DNA of 64,000 nt. Origin: Exophiala sp. HKRS030 (lineage: Eukaryota; Ascomycota; Eurotiomycetes; Chaetothyriales; Herpotrichiellaceae). The translations under genes and the position numbers were made by a program. The stretch is from contig JAHWDD010000004.1 of the NCBI GenBank assembly GCA_023897205.1, positions 620,001-684,000 on the forward strand, in the 5' to 3' direction. Below, piece by piece: positions 32,091 to 44,384 of the stretch. Numbering within the stretch: position 1 is the first letter of the stretch; each line of letters starts with the position of its first letter. Under the pieces are notes generated by a model. The model was not told where the DNA came from. It was given only the letters and a program-made list of their open reading frames with translations, and made no database searches.

Positions 32091-33263
32091 CTACCTTAGT
32101 CTCGAGTCCAACACAAATCTCGCGTCGACAAGCATTTCCTTATCATCCTCGTCGAACTTCAGACTGTACATTGTTTTCTGATAATTCTTTACCTTCGCCC
32201 GATAGAAGGTGTCGGTGTCAGGGTATTTGGCATACACGTTCCCTCCTATAGGGAATTGTGCACCTCCGGTATTGACTTGTGAAATTGGTACCAGATCTCG
32301 GGCTGTTGCTTTGCGTACCGTTTGTTTCCCAGAAAGATCATCTTCTGGGTCTCTCACGTCGTATTGAATCCTGTACATCATCGGGTTAACCTTAATCAAC
32401 ACCACGTAGGTACAATCTCAATCACTTACGGTTTCTTCTCCTGCCACACCTTCTTGATGATTCCATGAATACCCACGCCTTCCTCCTGCTCCACTTGGTC
32501 CTTGGGATATTTGTAGAAAACCTCGGTTCCGGCCACGAGTTGTCCTGCTCTCTCTGCTTGGACTCCCTTGTGAGGATCCACCGCCTCATCTTTGGCAGTT
32601 GCGGCCGCCCTGTTTTGGCTGGCTGTGCTCGAACTCCGTTGGGAAGTGCCTTTGACCCTTTTCATCATCTCAAGACGTCCATCACCGGGGCTGGGACCTG
32701 GAGACTCTATCGCAACTTCCACCTCTACCACTGCGGGCCGTTGGTGTTTTCGTGATTTGGGTTGACCATTTCTTGGCGCAAGATCATCGTTTGATTTCAT
32801 CGTCGCAAGGATAGCCAGGTTGTTGACAATATCCTCTTCTTCATGTACCTTCCTCTCCATTTCCGAATATCGAAGATTGTCCCGATACAGCGCATCGAGA
32901 CGTCTGTGCTGGTCAGGTGTGGAATCTGCTCCCTATGTCAGTACAGGGTCAATTGTAATTGCATATCAAACTTTGAGCTCCAAAGCCACAAAAGGCTTGT
33001 AAAGACATGAACAATAAGTTGCAGCCGAGCTGATACCGGAGGAAACAGATCATAGCATAACAGAGTGAATGCGACATACGTCCTTGTGCCTTGATTTCTT
33101 CTTCCAACGCCACAATCTCGGTTCCTAAACGTTTGCAATGATCGTTGAAGCCCTGAGCCTTTCGAAGGCTTTCAAGAGCCCGGCTTAGTAGATCATTCTC
33201 CAGATCCGACTCCTTGCCATCACGCCCGGTCGCGCCTCGACCGGCTCTTGGCCGAGAGCTCAT
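32091..33263 (-). CDS. SGF29: SAGA complex subunit Sgf29 (tandem Tudor)
   Basis: Three exons on the minus strand (33263-33080, 32925-32430, 32370-32091) with introns of 154 and 59 bp. The phases fit, giving 319 residues. The N-terminus is a coiled coil (LENDLLSRALESLRKAQGF, IVALEEEIKAQG, LDALYRDNLRYSEMERKV). The middle is a Ser/Pro-rich linker. The C-terminus is a double Tudor domain: GTEVFYKYPKDQVEQEEG, RIQYDVRDPEDD after the intron, GGNVYAKYPDTDTFYRAKV and SLKFDEDDKEMLVDARFVL. In yeast Sgf29 binds H3K4me2/3 and brings the SAGA/ADA acetyltransferase to chromatin. The exon 2/3 acceptor was chosen because earlier AG sites bring an in-frame stop. The gene is head-to-head with phosphomannose isomerase. 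Confidence 0.9.
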
Positions 33264-34114
33264 ATTGAGTCCAAGTGTAAGTATGAGTCAAAATATCAAA
33301 ATGCTCGGCTGATAGATGAAAATGTCAAAATTAAATGCAAAATGCTTTGGTCTCTTGGGCGAGGTTGGTATGAGACACCTAGATGGAACCCCAACATGAG
33401 TCGTCGTGATAGCCGCGCCTCCAGACTCTAGTCGGTAGGTTGGCGCGTGTCTCTCAAACAGAACGACTGTCGCGTTGTACGACTCAGAAGACAGAAGTCC
33501 TGACTCTGATTATGCAAACGACACTAGCACCATATTAGGATCGATGACTTATAGATGCCATGATGAGGTTGTAAGGCAATGTTGAATGTGGTGTGGCCCA
33601 TGTGGCACTGTGTTGGATGATTGGTTGACGCCAGCGTGGAAGAAGGCGAGACCATGAGTTCGAATGATCTGACGTAGTGATTTGGCAACAGTCGAGGCGA
33701 CTAGGGGGACTACGCTACGGTCGAGTACTGGGGACTTCGTCAGTAGCCCCAGGTCATGTGACATGCATGTGTTGATAGGGCTGGCATTCTAGGAAGGAAG
33801 CTGCCGCCGCCATGGGCGGTGGGCTGCCTGCCGATTCTGGAACGTTGCCCGTTGACCAATCATCTCGACACCTGCTTTTCAAGAATTCCACCTTCAGGTG
33901 TCTAGATGCCGTGGTGGCTGTCAATTGCTTGTTGCACCCACCTCTTTTCACCGCTTCATTATTCGACTCCTGAATTTTCCCTTCCCTGAACAATTCATAA
34001 GTTCTCAGAGCTTGCCCCAGAGATCAGACCTCGAGCAACGTCGTCTCAAAGAAAATTCCTAAAAAATCGTGTCCACCAACGCCGGCCTCGACGTCATCAG
34101 AATCTCACTTCGTC
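33264..34114. other. divergent promoter region, SGF29 / phosphomannose isomerase
   Basis: An 851-bp head-to-head region without a credible ORF. The PMI side ends in a short leader. No repeat is seen and the 12-mer element is absent. Confidence 0.5.
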
Positions 34115-35599
34115 ATGCCTCAAGTTCCCCTTTTCCGGCTTCAATGTGGTATGTCCAAGTCTATCCTTTTGCTGGATACTAGTTAACCACTGTACAGGTG
34201 TCAACAGCTACGACTGGGGTACAGTCAAGATACTTCCACTATGACAAAGGTGCCGCTGACATCTGTATAGGCAAGATCGGAAATGACTCTGCTGCTGCCA
34301 AATATGCTGCGGCAACTCCATCCGACTCTTTCACCATTCAGGAGAACAAGCCATACGCCGAGGTAAGACACCACATTTATCAATGACCTGCTCCAATCAA
34401 TCTAACATGTATAGTTATGGATGGGCACACATCCTTCTCTGCCCTCCAAGGACTTGGAAACTGGTCGATCACTGATCGATCTTGTCTCTGATAACCAACA
34501 ACTCCTGGGCGGAGATATTGCTTCCAAGTACAAGAACAAGCTTCCTTTCCTGTTCAAGGTTCTCTCCATCAACAAAGCCTTGTCTATCCAAGCCCACCCC
34601 AACAAGAAGTTGGCAGAGCAGTTGCATGCCAAGGATCCCAAGAACTATCCGGATGACAACCACAAGCCAGAAATGACCCTGGCCATTACACCCTTTGAAG
34701 GTCTTTGCGGATTCCGCCCTCTGAATGAGATTGCTCATTTCCTCGCCACTATTCCTCCTCTGCGTGAGCTTGTAGGCGAGGAAGATGCCAAAGCCCTTGA
34801 AGAAATCTCGAAGCAATCCTCTCCAGCTCTGTCAGAAGCCAAATCTCGTCTCAAGGCTGCCTTCAGCCATCTGATGAAATCTGATCGTTCACTGGTAGCC
34901 ACCAAATCGAAAGACCTTGTCGCTCTCGCCGAAGCCGGCTCCCTCACTCCCGGACCCTCTGTCAACACCAGCGAAGAACTCTCTGAGCTCGTCACACGCT
35001 GCAATAGCCAATTCCCTGCCGATATTGGCCTATTCGTTCTATTCTTCCTCAACTATGTCAAGCTCAATCCTGGCCAAGCCATGTATCTCAAGGCTGATGA
35101 CATCCACGCGTACATTTCCGGCGACATCATCGAGTGCATGGCCAGCAGTGACAATGTCATCCGATCGGGCTTCACCCCGAAATTCCAGGACGTCAACACC
35201 CTCACTGATATCCTCACCTATGATCACGACCCACCTGCCCAGCAGCTCCTTCAACCAATTGACTATCCTTATGTCACACTCAATTCTACTGCCTACAGCT
35301 CCAGCAGCTCTGCTCTCCTATATGATCCTCCTATTGAGGAGTTCAGCGTCGTACGTACCGTATTGAACAAACCCGGTGCCAAGGCGACTTTCGAAGGCAT
35401 TGACGGACCAAGTATCGTCATCGCCACCAGCGGAGAGGGTACTATCAGTGTAGGGCCGAAGAAGGAGGAGATTAAAGAAGGTTACGTTTACTTCGTTGGT
35501 GCCACGGCGGAATTGGTTATCGAGAGCACCTCGGACGAATTGGTTACATTCAAAGCATTCACTGAGATCGGTGATGCCAAACACAATGGCACGCACTGA
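34115..35599 (+). CDS. PMI40: mannose-6-phosphate isomerase (type I)
   Basis: Four exons (34115-34148, 34198-34218, 34271-34362, 34415-35599) with introns of 49, 52 and 52 bp, giving 443 residues. The second exon is only 21 nt. The enzyme interconverts fructose-6-phosphate and mannose-6-phosphate and feeds GDP-mannose synthesis for protein glycosylation and the cell wall. Family marks are [14 protein letters not shown] across the exon joins, [25 protein letters not shown], the metal-site segment [20 protein letters not shown], and [19 protein letters not shown]. The length fits fungal enzymes (about 430-450). The start is fixed by the short first exon [12 protein letters not shown], which is typical for the family. 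Confidence 0.94.
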
Positions 35600-36577
35600 C
35601 TGGCCGAGGTTGACTCTCGTGATGTGAAGTTGTGAGGAATTTCCTTTTGATGCCACATGTGAAATGGGGACATATTTTACAAATTTCTTATAGATGGGGC
35701 CAAAGCTGTTAGAGAAAAGGTTCAAGGACGAGCCGTGGATAGACATGGCACTAAATTAGGTTTTATATCAAGTACGGTGCTCAGTCCGATTTCTTGGTAA
35801 TCCGAATAGATCATTCTTGTTTCTCGTTGTCTACAGAGTTCACACGACCGAGTCTCAGATTATATGCACTTTTTCGAGTATCAAGAGGTTGGGCAGTCCT
35901 AGTAGTTCTTAGGTCAAACACAACAAACGCATGTCTCTTCCAGATCTCGAACTTGCTTCTACTGACTCGCTTAGCATGTTACCATCTCTACAAACCCCCT
36001 CGGAGTCCCTTCAGTCCACGACCTCCAAGCCAAGACGGCCGAACACAGAGGAAAGACAACCTACAGTACATCTACCAACCAAGAGGTCTTCCTTAGATGA
36101 CCCCATCGCAACGCTGGGAGGGAGGGGATCCAAGCCTTAGTTGGGGAAAACTCTTCGAACGTCACACGGCGGGGTGGGAAAAGGCCATGAGAACATAATA
36201 GGCCGGGACGAATATGATGTATCTCGGATTTGTCAGCCAATCAGTTTGCAAGCGTGTGACCTTTTGATGTATGCCTCCGTTGTAAGGAGCCACGAAACGG
36301 TGGGGAAATCACTCCCTCTCTCTCTCCCCGCGTGTCACCCGCTCCGCATGCAAACGAAACATGGATTTATAAGAAAGAGGGTTTCTTCGACCAGTGGGAC
36401 ATTCGTTGCGTTATAGACTCAAAAACCCCCGGGAAGTTCTTCTGAGAAGGTCTAGCTATCTATTCCTCCATCTATCCTGACTAGATCTACGCACTCACAG
36501 ACAGGACCGGAGTAAGAGACCGAACGCGATCTCCCGCGCAATCGGTGTGTTGTAGTCCTGTTTGCAAGAGAGAGATC
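35600..36577. other. intergenic, PMI to oxidoreductase
   Basis: Contains a CT run near 36308 and overlapping small ORFs around 35794-36140 without domains. No gene is supported. Confidence 0.45.
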
Positions 36578-37683
36578 ATGGCACCAATCCGGGTGGGCAT
36601 CGTAGGCCTGTCGAGCAAGCCCGGGGCGTGGGCGACGATCGCACATCTCCCACGGCTGTCGTCGTCGCCGAACTACCAGATCGTCGCGCTGTGCAACTCG
36701 TCGCTGGAGTCGACGCGCGCCGCCATCAAAGCACACAACCTGCCAGACTCGACGCGGGCTTACGACTCGTACGACGCCCTGGCGGCAGATCCAGATGTCG
36801 ATCTGTATGTGGTGTCGACGCGCGCCGACACGCACTACGAGGTGGCGCTGCCGGCGCTGAAGGCCGGCCGCAACGTCTACGTCGAGTGGCCGTTGGCCGC
36901 GACTACGGACCAGGCCAGGGAGATGGCGGATCTGGCGCGCAAAAAGGGTGTCAAGACCATTATTGGCTTGCAGGGTCGCGTCGCGCCGAGTGTGCTCAAG
37001 GTCAAGGAGTTGATTGATTCTGGGCGCTCGGGGAGATTCACAGTGTGAATTTCCAGGGCGCGATTCATGTCTGGCAGAACAATGCTGCGGGGAATCGATA
37101 TCATTATTTCATGGATCGGAAGGTCGGTGGGAATCTGTTGACCATCTATGGTGGCCATATACTGGATTCGATCCTATATGCCGTTGGCGAGTTGAAGCCG
37201 GGGTCTTATACGCCGTTGGCGGTCAATTTGCGGAGGAAGATGCACATCACGCAGGAGGACGGGTCGTTGTCCAAGGAGCTCTACGAGAAGAATACACCAG
37301 ATCAGATCCTGCTTCAGGGCAGGTTGGATAGAAATCCTTCTGCGGTCTTCAGCTTTCATCTCCGGGCGGGGGATCGGTTCATTAACACTTCAGGCTCGAT
37401 TTGGAGGATATATGGGACTAAGGGAGAGTTGGCGGTGGAGTTTGCCAGTGCTGGTCCACAAATTGGCGCTGCTACGAGTATCCGATTTTCGAATGCGGAG
37501 AAGAATGAGATCGAAGAGATCACGATCGATGAAGGTGGCAAGGAATGGACCGACTTACCGACACCAGGCCAAAATATTGGTCGGTTGTATGAGGCTTATG
37601 CTGAGGGACGACCATATGGAGACTTTGATCTGGCTGTGAAAAGGCACGAACTTCTGGATGAATTCTGGGACACTCTTGAGTAG
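36578..37683 (+). CDS. Gfo/Idh/MocA-type oxidoreductase (Gal80-like) with one apparent base deletion
   Basis: The start is ATG 36578 (MAPIRVGIVGLSS), which carries the Rossmann fold glycine motif. It is followed by NYQIVALCNSS, DVDLYVVSTRADTHYE and KAGRNVYVEWPLA; the EWPL in place of the usual EKP is seen in Gal80-like members. The second domain (NFQGAIHVWQ, GGNLLTIYGGHILDSILYA, IYGTKGELAVEF) ends at 37683. Between them the frame breaks at the G run 37030-37033 (DSGRSG / EIHSVNFQG). One added base gives a protein of about 368 residues, normal for the family. Such proteins are NAD(P)-dependent sugar oxidoreductases or, for Gal80, a regulator. The substrate is unknown. Codon use in the first half is strikingly GC-rich. 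Confidence 0.82.
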
Positions 37684-39167
37684 ATAGTTGGTTGATTAGC
37701 TAGCTAGAGCCTAGATTAGAGGAGCGAGGGTCTGAATAGATTCGGATACCACCCTGAGTTGAAGGTGACTAATGACAGTGGTCGGAAGCGGCCTCAATGA
37801 GTATGGTATGAAGTACTTCCCTCGTAAGAATGGTGGTGTGATAGACGGAGTGCGGATGTCACAAGGGGTTTTTTTCTAGCGAGCAGACCTTTTAAGTTGT
37901 GTCCTGTGGGCACTAACCAGTAGTCAGAATTACGCTGATTGCGTTTTGAGTACCGGGTGATCCGTTTCGAGCGGACATGAAGTGATGATATATGATATTT
38001 AAGGTCTTTTCATGACCCGTGATGGTTGGAAGAAAGGCATTCGTGGGAGTACTCCGTAGAGACTCGATGTTTGGTGGTCATTCTACCCGAGGACTTCCTG
38101 CCTTGTTAGTAGATTAGGAAGGCACGGTAAGTAGCTGTAACCTAAGTCACCTAAGTACACATGATAACGTCATAGCCGGCTCCCTGGGCCGTGCCAGTGC
38201 CGTAGACGGTAGACCTAACCTGAACTTGCACTTATCCTGCCTTGGCTGGTGATTGAGCAAGGATGATCTACGTGGTGACTGGCACCTACTGGAGCTTCGA
38301 GGCAGAGGGATAATTGCTGAATCAGTTCGGCCGTGGTAGCCGACGGTCAATCTAGGAAACAGTAATGAATGGGAAAAAAAGGTCAAATTTGCACAGGGAA
38401 AAGTGCCATAGCCGAAGGATGCTGGTTGTTTCGCCCACGGATAAATGGACCTGCGCAATTAAAGGGACAGATGATCCAGCCTCCAGGCCAACTCAGGGCT
38501 CAAAGCTGGAGGATGGATACCTGGCACCTGCCGGCCACCTAGGTGCCCCCCGTCCTGGCAGCTTGTACTCCCAGAGACTCCCTAACTAGGCACCTACTAC
38601 TCCGTAGGTACACACGGTGGAGGCTCGTGGCTTTTGTCCGAGAAATTCTCGTGATGGGGTTCAGCAAGAGTGAATGACATTGCCGACACGGTAATTGGTC
38701 GGGTAGCGTGGAGCCAAAGCCACTTCTCAGTAGGTGACGCCACAAGTCATGCACTCACTGCCCTTGGTCCATCGACTGAGGATCCTCCCTGTAACGGGGC
38801 GCCCGTCTGCTTTCGGCGAGCTTGAGATAATCCCAAAGGCCGCACTGGCTGCTCGCTCGGTCCTACTGGGGCCTTGGGTGCCTCTCGGGCCACTCCCAGC
38901 AACTCCCTCAGGTCGGCGACCGCCTGGAGCCACTGTTTAGCCACCTAGACCTGCGCTACTCACGACTGTCCACTCCGTCATACATTCAAGGACATTTTTC
39001 GCTCCGTCTTGCCTTCAAGTTCTGTTTTCAACTTTTTGCTATCCTCGCCTTTTGCCATCCATCTTTCCTCTCCACCTACATCAAAGCTTCTCCTCAACTA
39101 AAAAGACCTTCTTTCTCCTCAATCTACATCACTCTCGTCTATCGACACATTTTAGCCACCAGACAAA
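37684..39167. other. intergenic and cytochrome c upstream region
   Basis: Holds two TACTCCGTA copies (38050-38058, 38598-38606), repeated CACCTA/TAGGTGCC words around 38520-38610 and a pyrimidine-rich leader before cytochrome c. ORFs here overlap on both strands and lack domains. Confidence 0.45.
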
Positions 39168-41073
<1,906 letters not shown>

Positions 41074-42864
41074 ATGGCGATGATGGCTGCAGCGCCCATT
41101 GACCGTTTCTACGCAGAAGACGATTCCGGCGATACGCATTCACTAATGGAAGCGTCCATTGAAGATTTTGAGGAACAAGAGCGCCACTCACCACTCCTGC
41201 CTGGTTTTCGCTCAGAGCATGATGACAGTGAAATAGACGACAGATCCAGTGTGGGACAGCCTTGGTCTCCTCCAGGATTCAAGAACAGAAATACACATCT
41301 AAGCGGTTGGTTCAGGCAAGACCCTTATGGGAAATTCGATCTACGGCCCTCCACAAGTCCTTCACGTTCAAGACAAACCAGTCCAGAGATCTTCCAAGAC
41401 GCGCCAGAAGGAGACCCGGATATCACTCTAGTCGCAGTTAACACACCTCTGCCGGCCGGAATGGATTCCCCTGTAAGAGAAAGGTCGCCAGAAGTGGAAT
41501 CGCGACAGGATAATGATGATCGTGGTTGGGATCAGGCTGAACCTGTTTCTCCACCAAATCCAAGCAATTGTAAAATCTCTTACTGTCTGGTATCGTTGCT
41601 AGCCGCTAATTTTTGACTTGCAGACATTCATCTACGTTTCGAGGCCGACGTACAGCATCGGGAGCCTTTGACCGCAGTCGCGAACTTCATAAGGCAGAGT
41701 TTCGATAAGCTCACAAGAACCAAGTCAACCTTTCTATTCTACACTATGACTACACTCGCATTTACTATGCTGTTGAGAATCGTTCTCGTACCACCGGTGC
41801 CATCACCCGTCCCTGATCTTGTCAAACTTGCAACCTTGGCAAAATCGTTCGAGCCACTAATATTTTATTCGGAGAATGGTTATACGCAAATCACTGCACT
41901 ACAAGAAACAAGTGTGGCAGTTTGGGATCTAGGAGAATCCGTTCGAAGCGCAAACATGACTTCTGCACCTCTGATTGTACGGTCCTTGGATGAATTGTCG
42001 GAGAGCTTGAAGGCGCTGGGTTTTGAATTGACCAAGTTCTTCGCTGATGTCGACTCGGACGTTGACAGCATTCTGATTGTCATGGACTGGGCCAAACGAG
42101 AGTTGGAAGGAGTCACCAATGGTCAGGGAAATACCATAGGTGGGGCCATCTTCGATCATATGCATGGCCTTTTCAATCGGGGAGAATTACTGGAGACCGC
42201 GGCCGGGCCTACTGCTCTGGGCAAATGTTTGACCGACGTGTTTGGATCAAGCTCACCACAGAAAACCCGCGCGACAATGACCAGGACGTTCCACGAATTC
42301 TTGAACGTCCTCGAAGAATCCATCAGCAGCGAATTGACGCATTCGACGGCACTGTTTGCACTGTTCGAGTCGATCGATCGACAATTCCTCAACCTGCAGA
42401 GAACGGTCGTTCGAGAAACTGACACACAGGAAAAACTTGAAAATGATTTACTTTCATCGCTATGGACAAGAGTTCTTGGACCAAATGCGATGATGCTGAA
42501 GAAATACGAGAAGAACAAGCAACTGCTATCAAGCCTTCGTGCGAGAACGGTTAACAACAAGCATCTTCTAATGGAGCACCACGGTCGACTGCAGACGCTG
42601 AAGGTGAATCTGGAAATCCTGCGACGGAAATTGGTCAGTCCACTAGTTAGGAGGAACGATTCAGTGACTATCGATAATGGAAGCGTTGTTGATCAACAGA
42701 TTAGAGGACTCGAGGGCACATATTTCTATCTAAAAGATGTGCGAGAGAAGCAGAAGAGCAAATTGATGGAATTGGTTTATGGGGTGAAACCGAGCCCTCC
42801 AAGACTTATAGGGGGCGACAACACCGCCAACGACAGATTGCTCGATTCACGGTCGCATGAATGA
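41074..42864 (+). CDS. conserved fungal single-pass membrane coiled-coil protein
   Basis: Two exons (41074-41569, 41624-42864) with a 54-bp intron (GTAAAA donor, GCTAAT branch, TTGCAG acceptor, phase 1), 578 residues. The first 165 residues are acidic, Ser/Pro-rich and disordered. One membrane segment (FLFYTMTTLAFTMLLRIVLV) lies near residue 200-222. The remaining 350 residues are helical with long charged stretches (for example LLSSLRARTVNNKHLL, LQTLKVNLEILRRKL, LKDVREKQKSKLMEL), suggesting a coiled-coil lumenal or cytosolic domain. I recognise the general layout from uncharacterised filamentous-fungal proteins but no named family. The start at 41074 is the first ATG in frame (a second follows two codons later); upstream in-frame starts are only GTG. 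Confidence 0.75.
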
Positions 42865-43304
42865 ATATCAGGATTTGGGAGTGCTTTGCTGGCTTCATGA
42901 CTTTTGCGGCATGTATGATATGTATTACAGATGAATTAGATACATAAGCAACTATTCATATTTGATCAGAGCTTAAACTTCTGTCGATAAATCTTGGACC
43001 AAGTACATATTTCTACTTCGATCGCTGTGATACCAACGTAGGTGAATACCTTGAAGCCGGAGATAATGGTTGACAATTTTCTAAGTCCGACCCCTCAGAA
43101 CCAATTTCTTTACACTGTTTGTTCATTTCTGACAATAATATCCTGGGCGAGGTCGATGCCACACGAGTAGGAATTTGGTACAAGTTGGGTTTCAAGCGGA
43201 AGAGTCATTCGTTTATGCCTTGCTGTGTTCCTCCTCAAACGCACCCCTTCCAACAAACGCATTGAGGCCCTCGAACGGCCTTTCTTTGCACGAGTGTGTT
43301 CACC
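42865..43304. other. intergenic, nothing seen
   Basis: AT-rich 3' flank followed by the short upstream region of RRP42. Confidence 0.5.
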
Positions 43305-44384
43305 ATGCCTTCTCTCACAACCTCCCTACCCTTCTCTCCAGCTGAACTCGCCTACCTGCACACATCGCTTGCCTCGGTCCCTCCTTTACGACCCGATGCA
43401 CGTCAATCGTCCACCGACTTTCGACCTCTTCGCGCCGAAACAGGAATCCTCCCCGCCGTCAACGGCAGTGCGCACGTAGGTTTCAGCGATGGAAGAGAGG
43501 CAATTGTCGGGGTGAAATTGGAAGTCGAGAGGACTGTCCGATCCAAGAGTGGCATCTCTGTGACGAAAGATGACGACGCAATGGACATGGACGATGAGGA
43601 AGATCAGAGCAGAACAAGAGGGAGTCCAGAATGGGTGACTCTAAACCTTACATTACCAGGTCTGCGAGACGATGACACAAACCTCGTCTTCCTCGAGGAA
43701 ATGCTCCGAGAACCCTTGGTTGTCTCTACGACCTTCGCTGCGCAGACAAATGCACAAACACCACTAAAATCTCTCCCTGAAAAACTCGTCATCAACCACC
43801 GATGGCATTGGCACATCTACATCGACGTGCTCTTGATCTCGCCTCATGGCTTAGCAAGCTACCCCTTACCACTACTGAGCATGGCGACCCATCTTGCGCT
43901 AAGAGATACTAGAATACCCAGGTTGAAGAGCGAAGGGCAGGAAGACCCCGTTGCAGATGATGACTGGATGGCCAGTACATTTCTGTACCCCCGGGTTAAG
44001 GCTGGGTCGAAGCCTTCGATAACGGACAAACCTCCCGTCACTCTGCTTGTGGTCGTGGTCGGCGAATCTGTCATCTTCGATCCGAGTAGAGAGGAGTTAG
44101 CAGTGGCCGATGCAGTTGTTGCTGTGAGCGTTGGTATTGGTGAAAGTGGTGACCTGAGACTTCTGGCCACGAGAATGATCGACACACCTGCAAGGGACAC
44201 TATGAAAGGGGTTCCGCAGTCCGGAGAGATTCAGGAAGGTGTTGAAGTGCCTGGAGTGTGGCGGCCGAGGGTGGGAGGCATAAAGAGGGGTATTTTGAAG
44301 TCAGTCATCAAGGAAGTGTTTGCGGGTGGTGTCGCCAACGATGTTGTGGCTGGCCTGGACGGCTTCATTAATCTTGAAACTTGA
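43305..44384 (+). CDS. RRP42: exosome complex component Rrp42 (RNase PH-like)
   Basis: A single-exon protein of 359 residues from ATG 43305 (MPSLTTSLPFSPAELAYLHTSL); an in-frame ATG at 43296 would add three residues. It is one of the catalytically inactive RNase PH-like subunits of the ring of the RNA exosome, which degrades and trims RNA in nucleus and cytoplasm. Visible marks are the N-terminal helix EL-x-YLHTSL, DFRPLRAETGILP, the strand GSAHVGFSDG, IVGVKLEVE, and HWHIYIDVLLIS, then TLLVVVVGESVIFDPSREEL with SVGIGESGDLRL near the C-terminus. An acidic insert (DDDAMDMDDEEDQS) near residue 100 is a variation within a loop. Confidence 0.9.
   Translation: MPSLTTSLPFSPAELAYLHTSLASVPPLRPDARQSSTDFRPLRAETGILPAVNGSAHVGFSDGREAIVGVKLEVERTVRSKSGISVTKDDDAMDMDDEEDQSRTRGSPEWVTLNLTLPGLRDDDTNLVFLEEMLREPLVVSTTFAAQTNAQTPLKSLPEKLVINHRWHWHIYIDVLLISPHGLASYPLPLLSMATHLALRDTRIPRLKSEGQEDPVADDDWMASTFLYPRVKAGSKPSITDKPPVTLLVVVVGESVIFDPSREELAVADAVVAVSVGIGESGDLRLLATRMIDTPARDTMKGVPQSGEIQEGVEVPGVWRPRVGGIKRGILKSVIKEVFAGGVANDVVAGLDGFINLET

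Noticed and set aside
13511..37033. Programmed ribosomal frameshifting at the broken genes
   Set aside because: The sites share no slippery heptamer in the correct frame, occur in unrelated genes and number up to five in one gene. Sequence error or true mutation is simpler.
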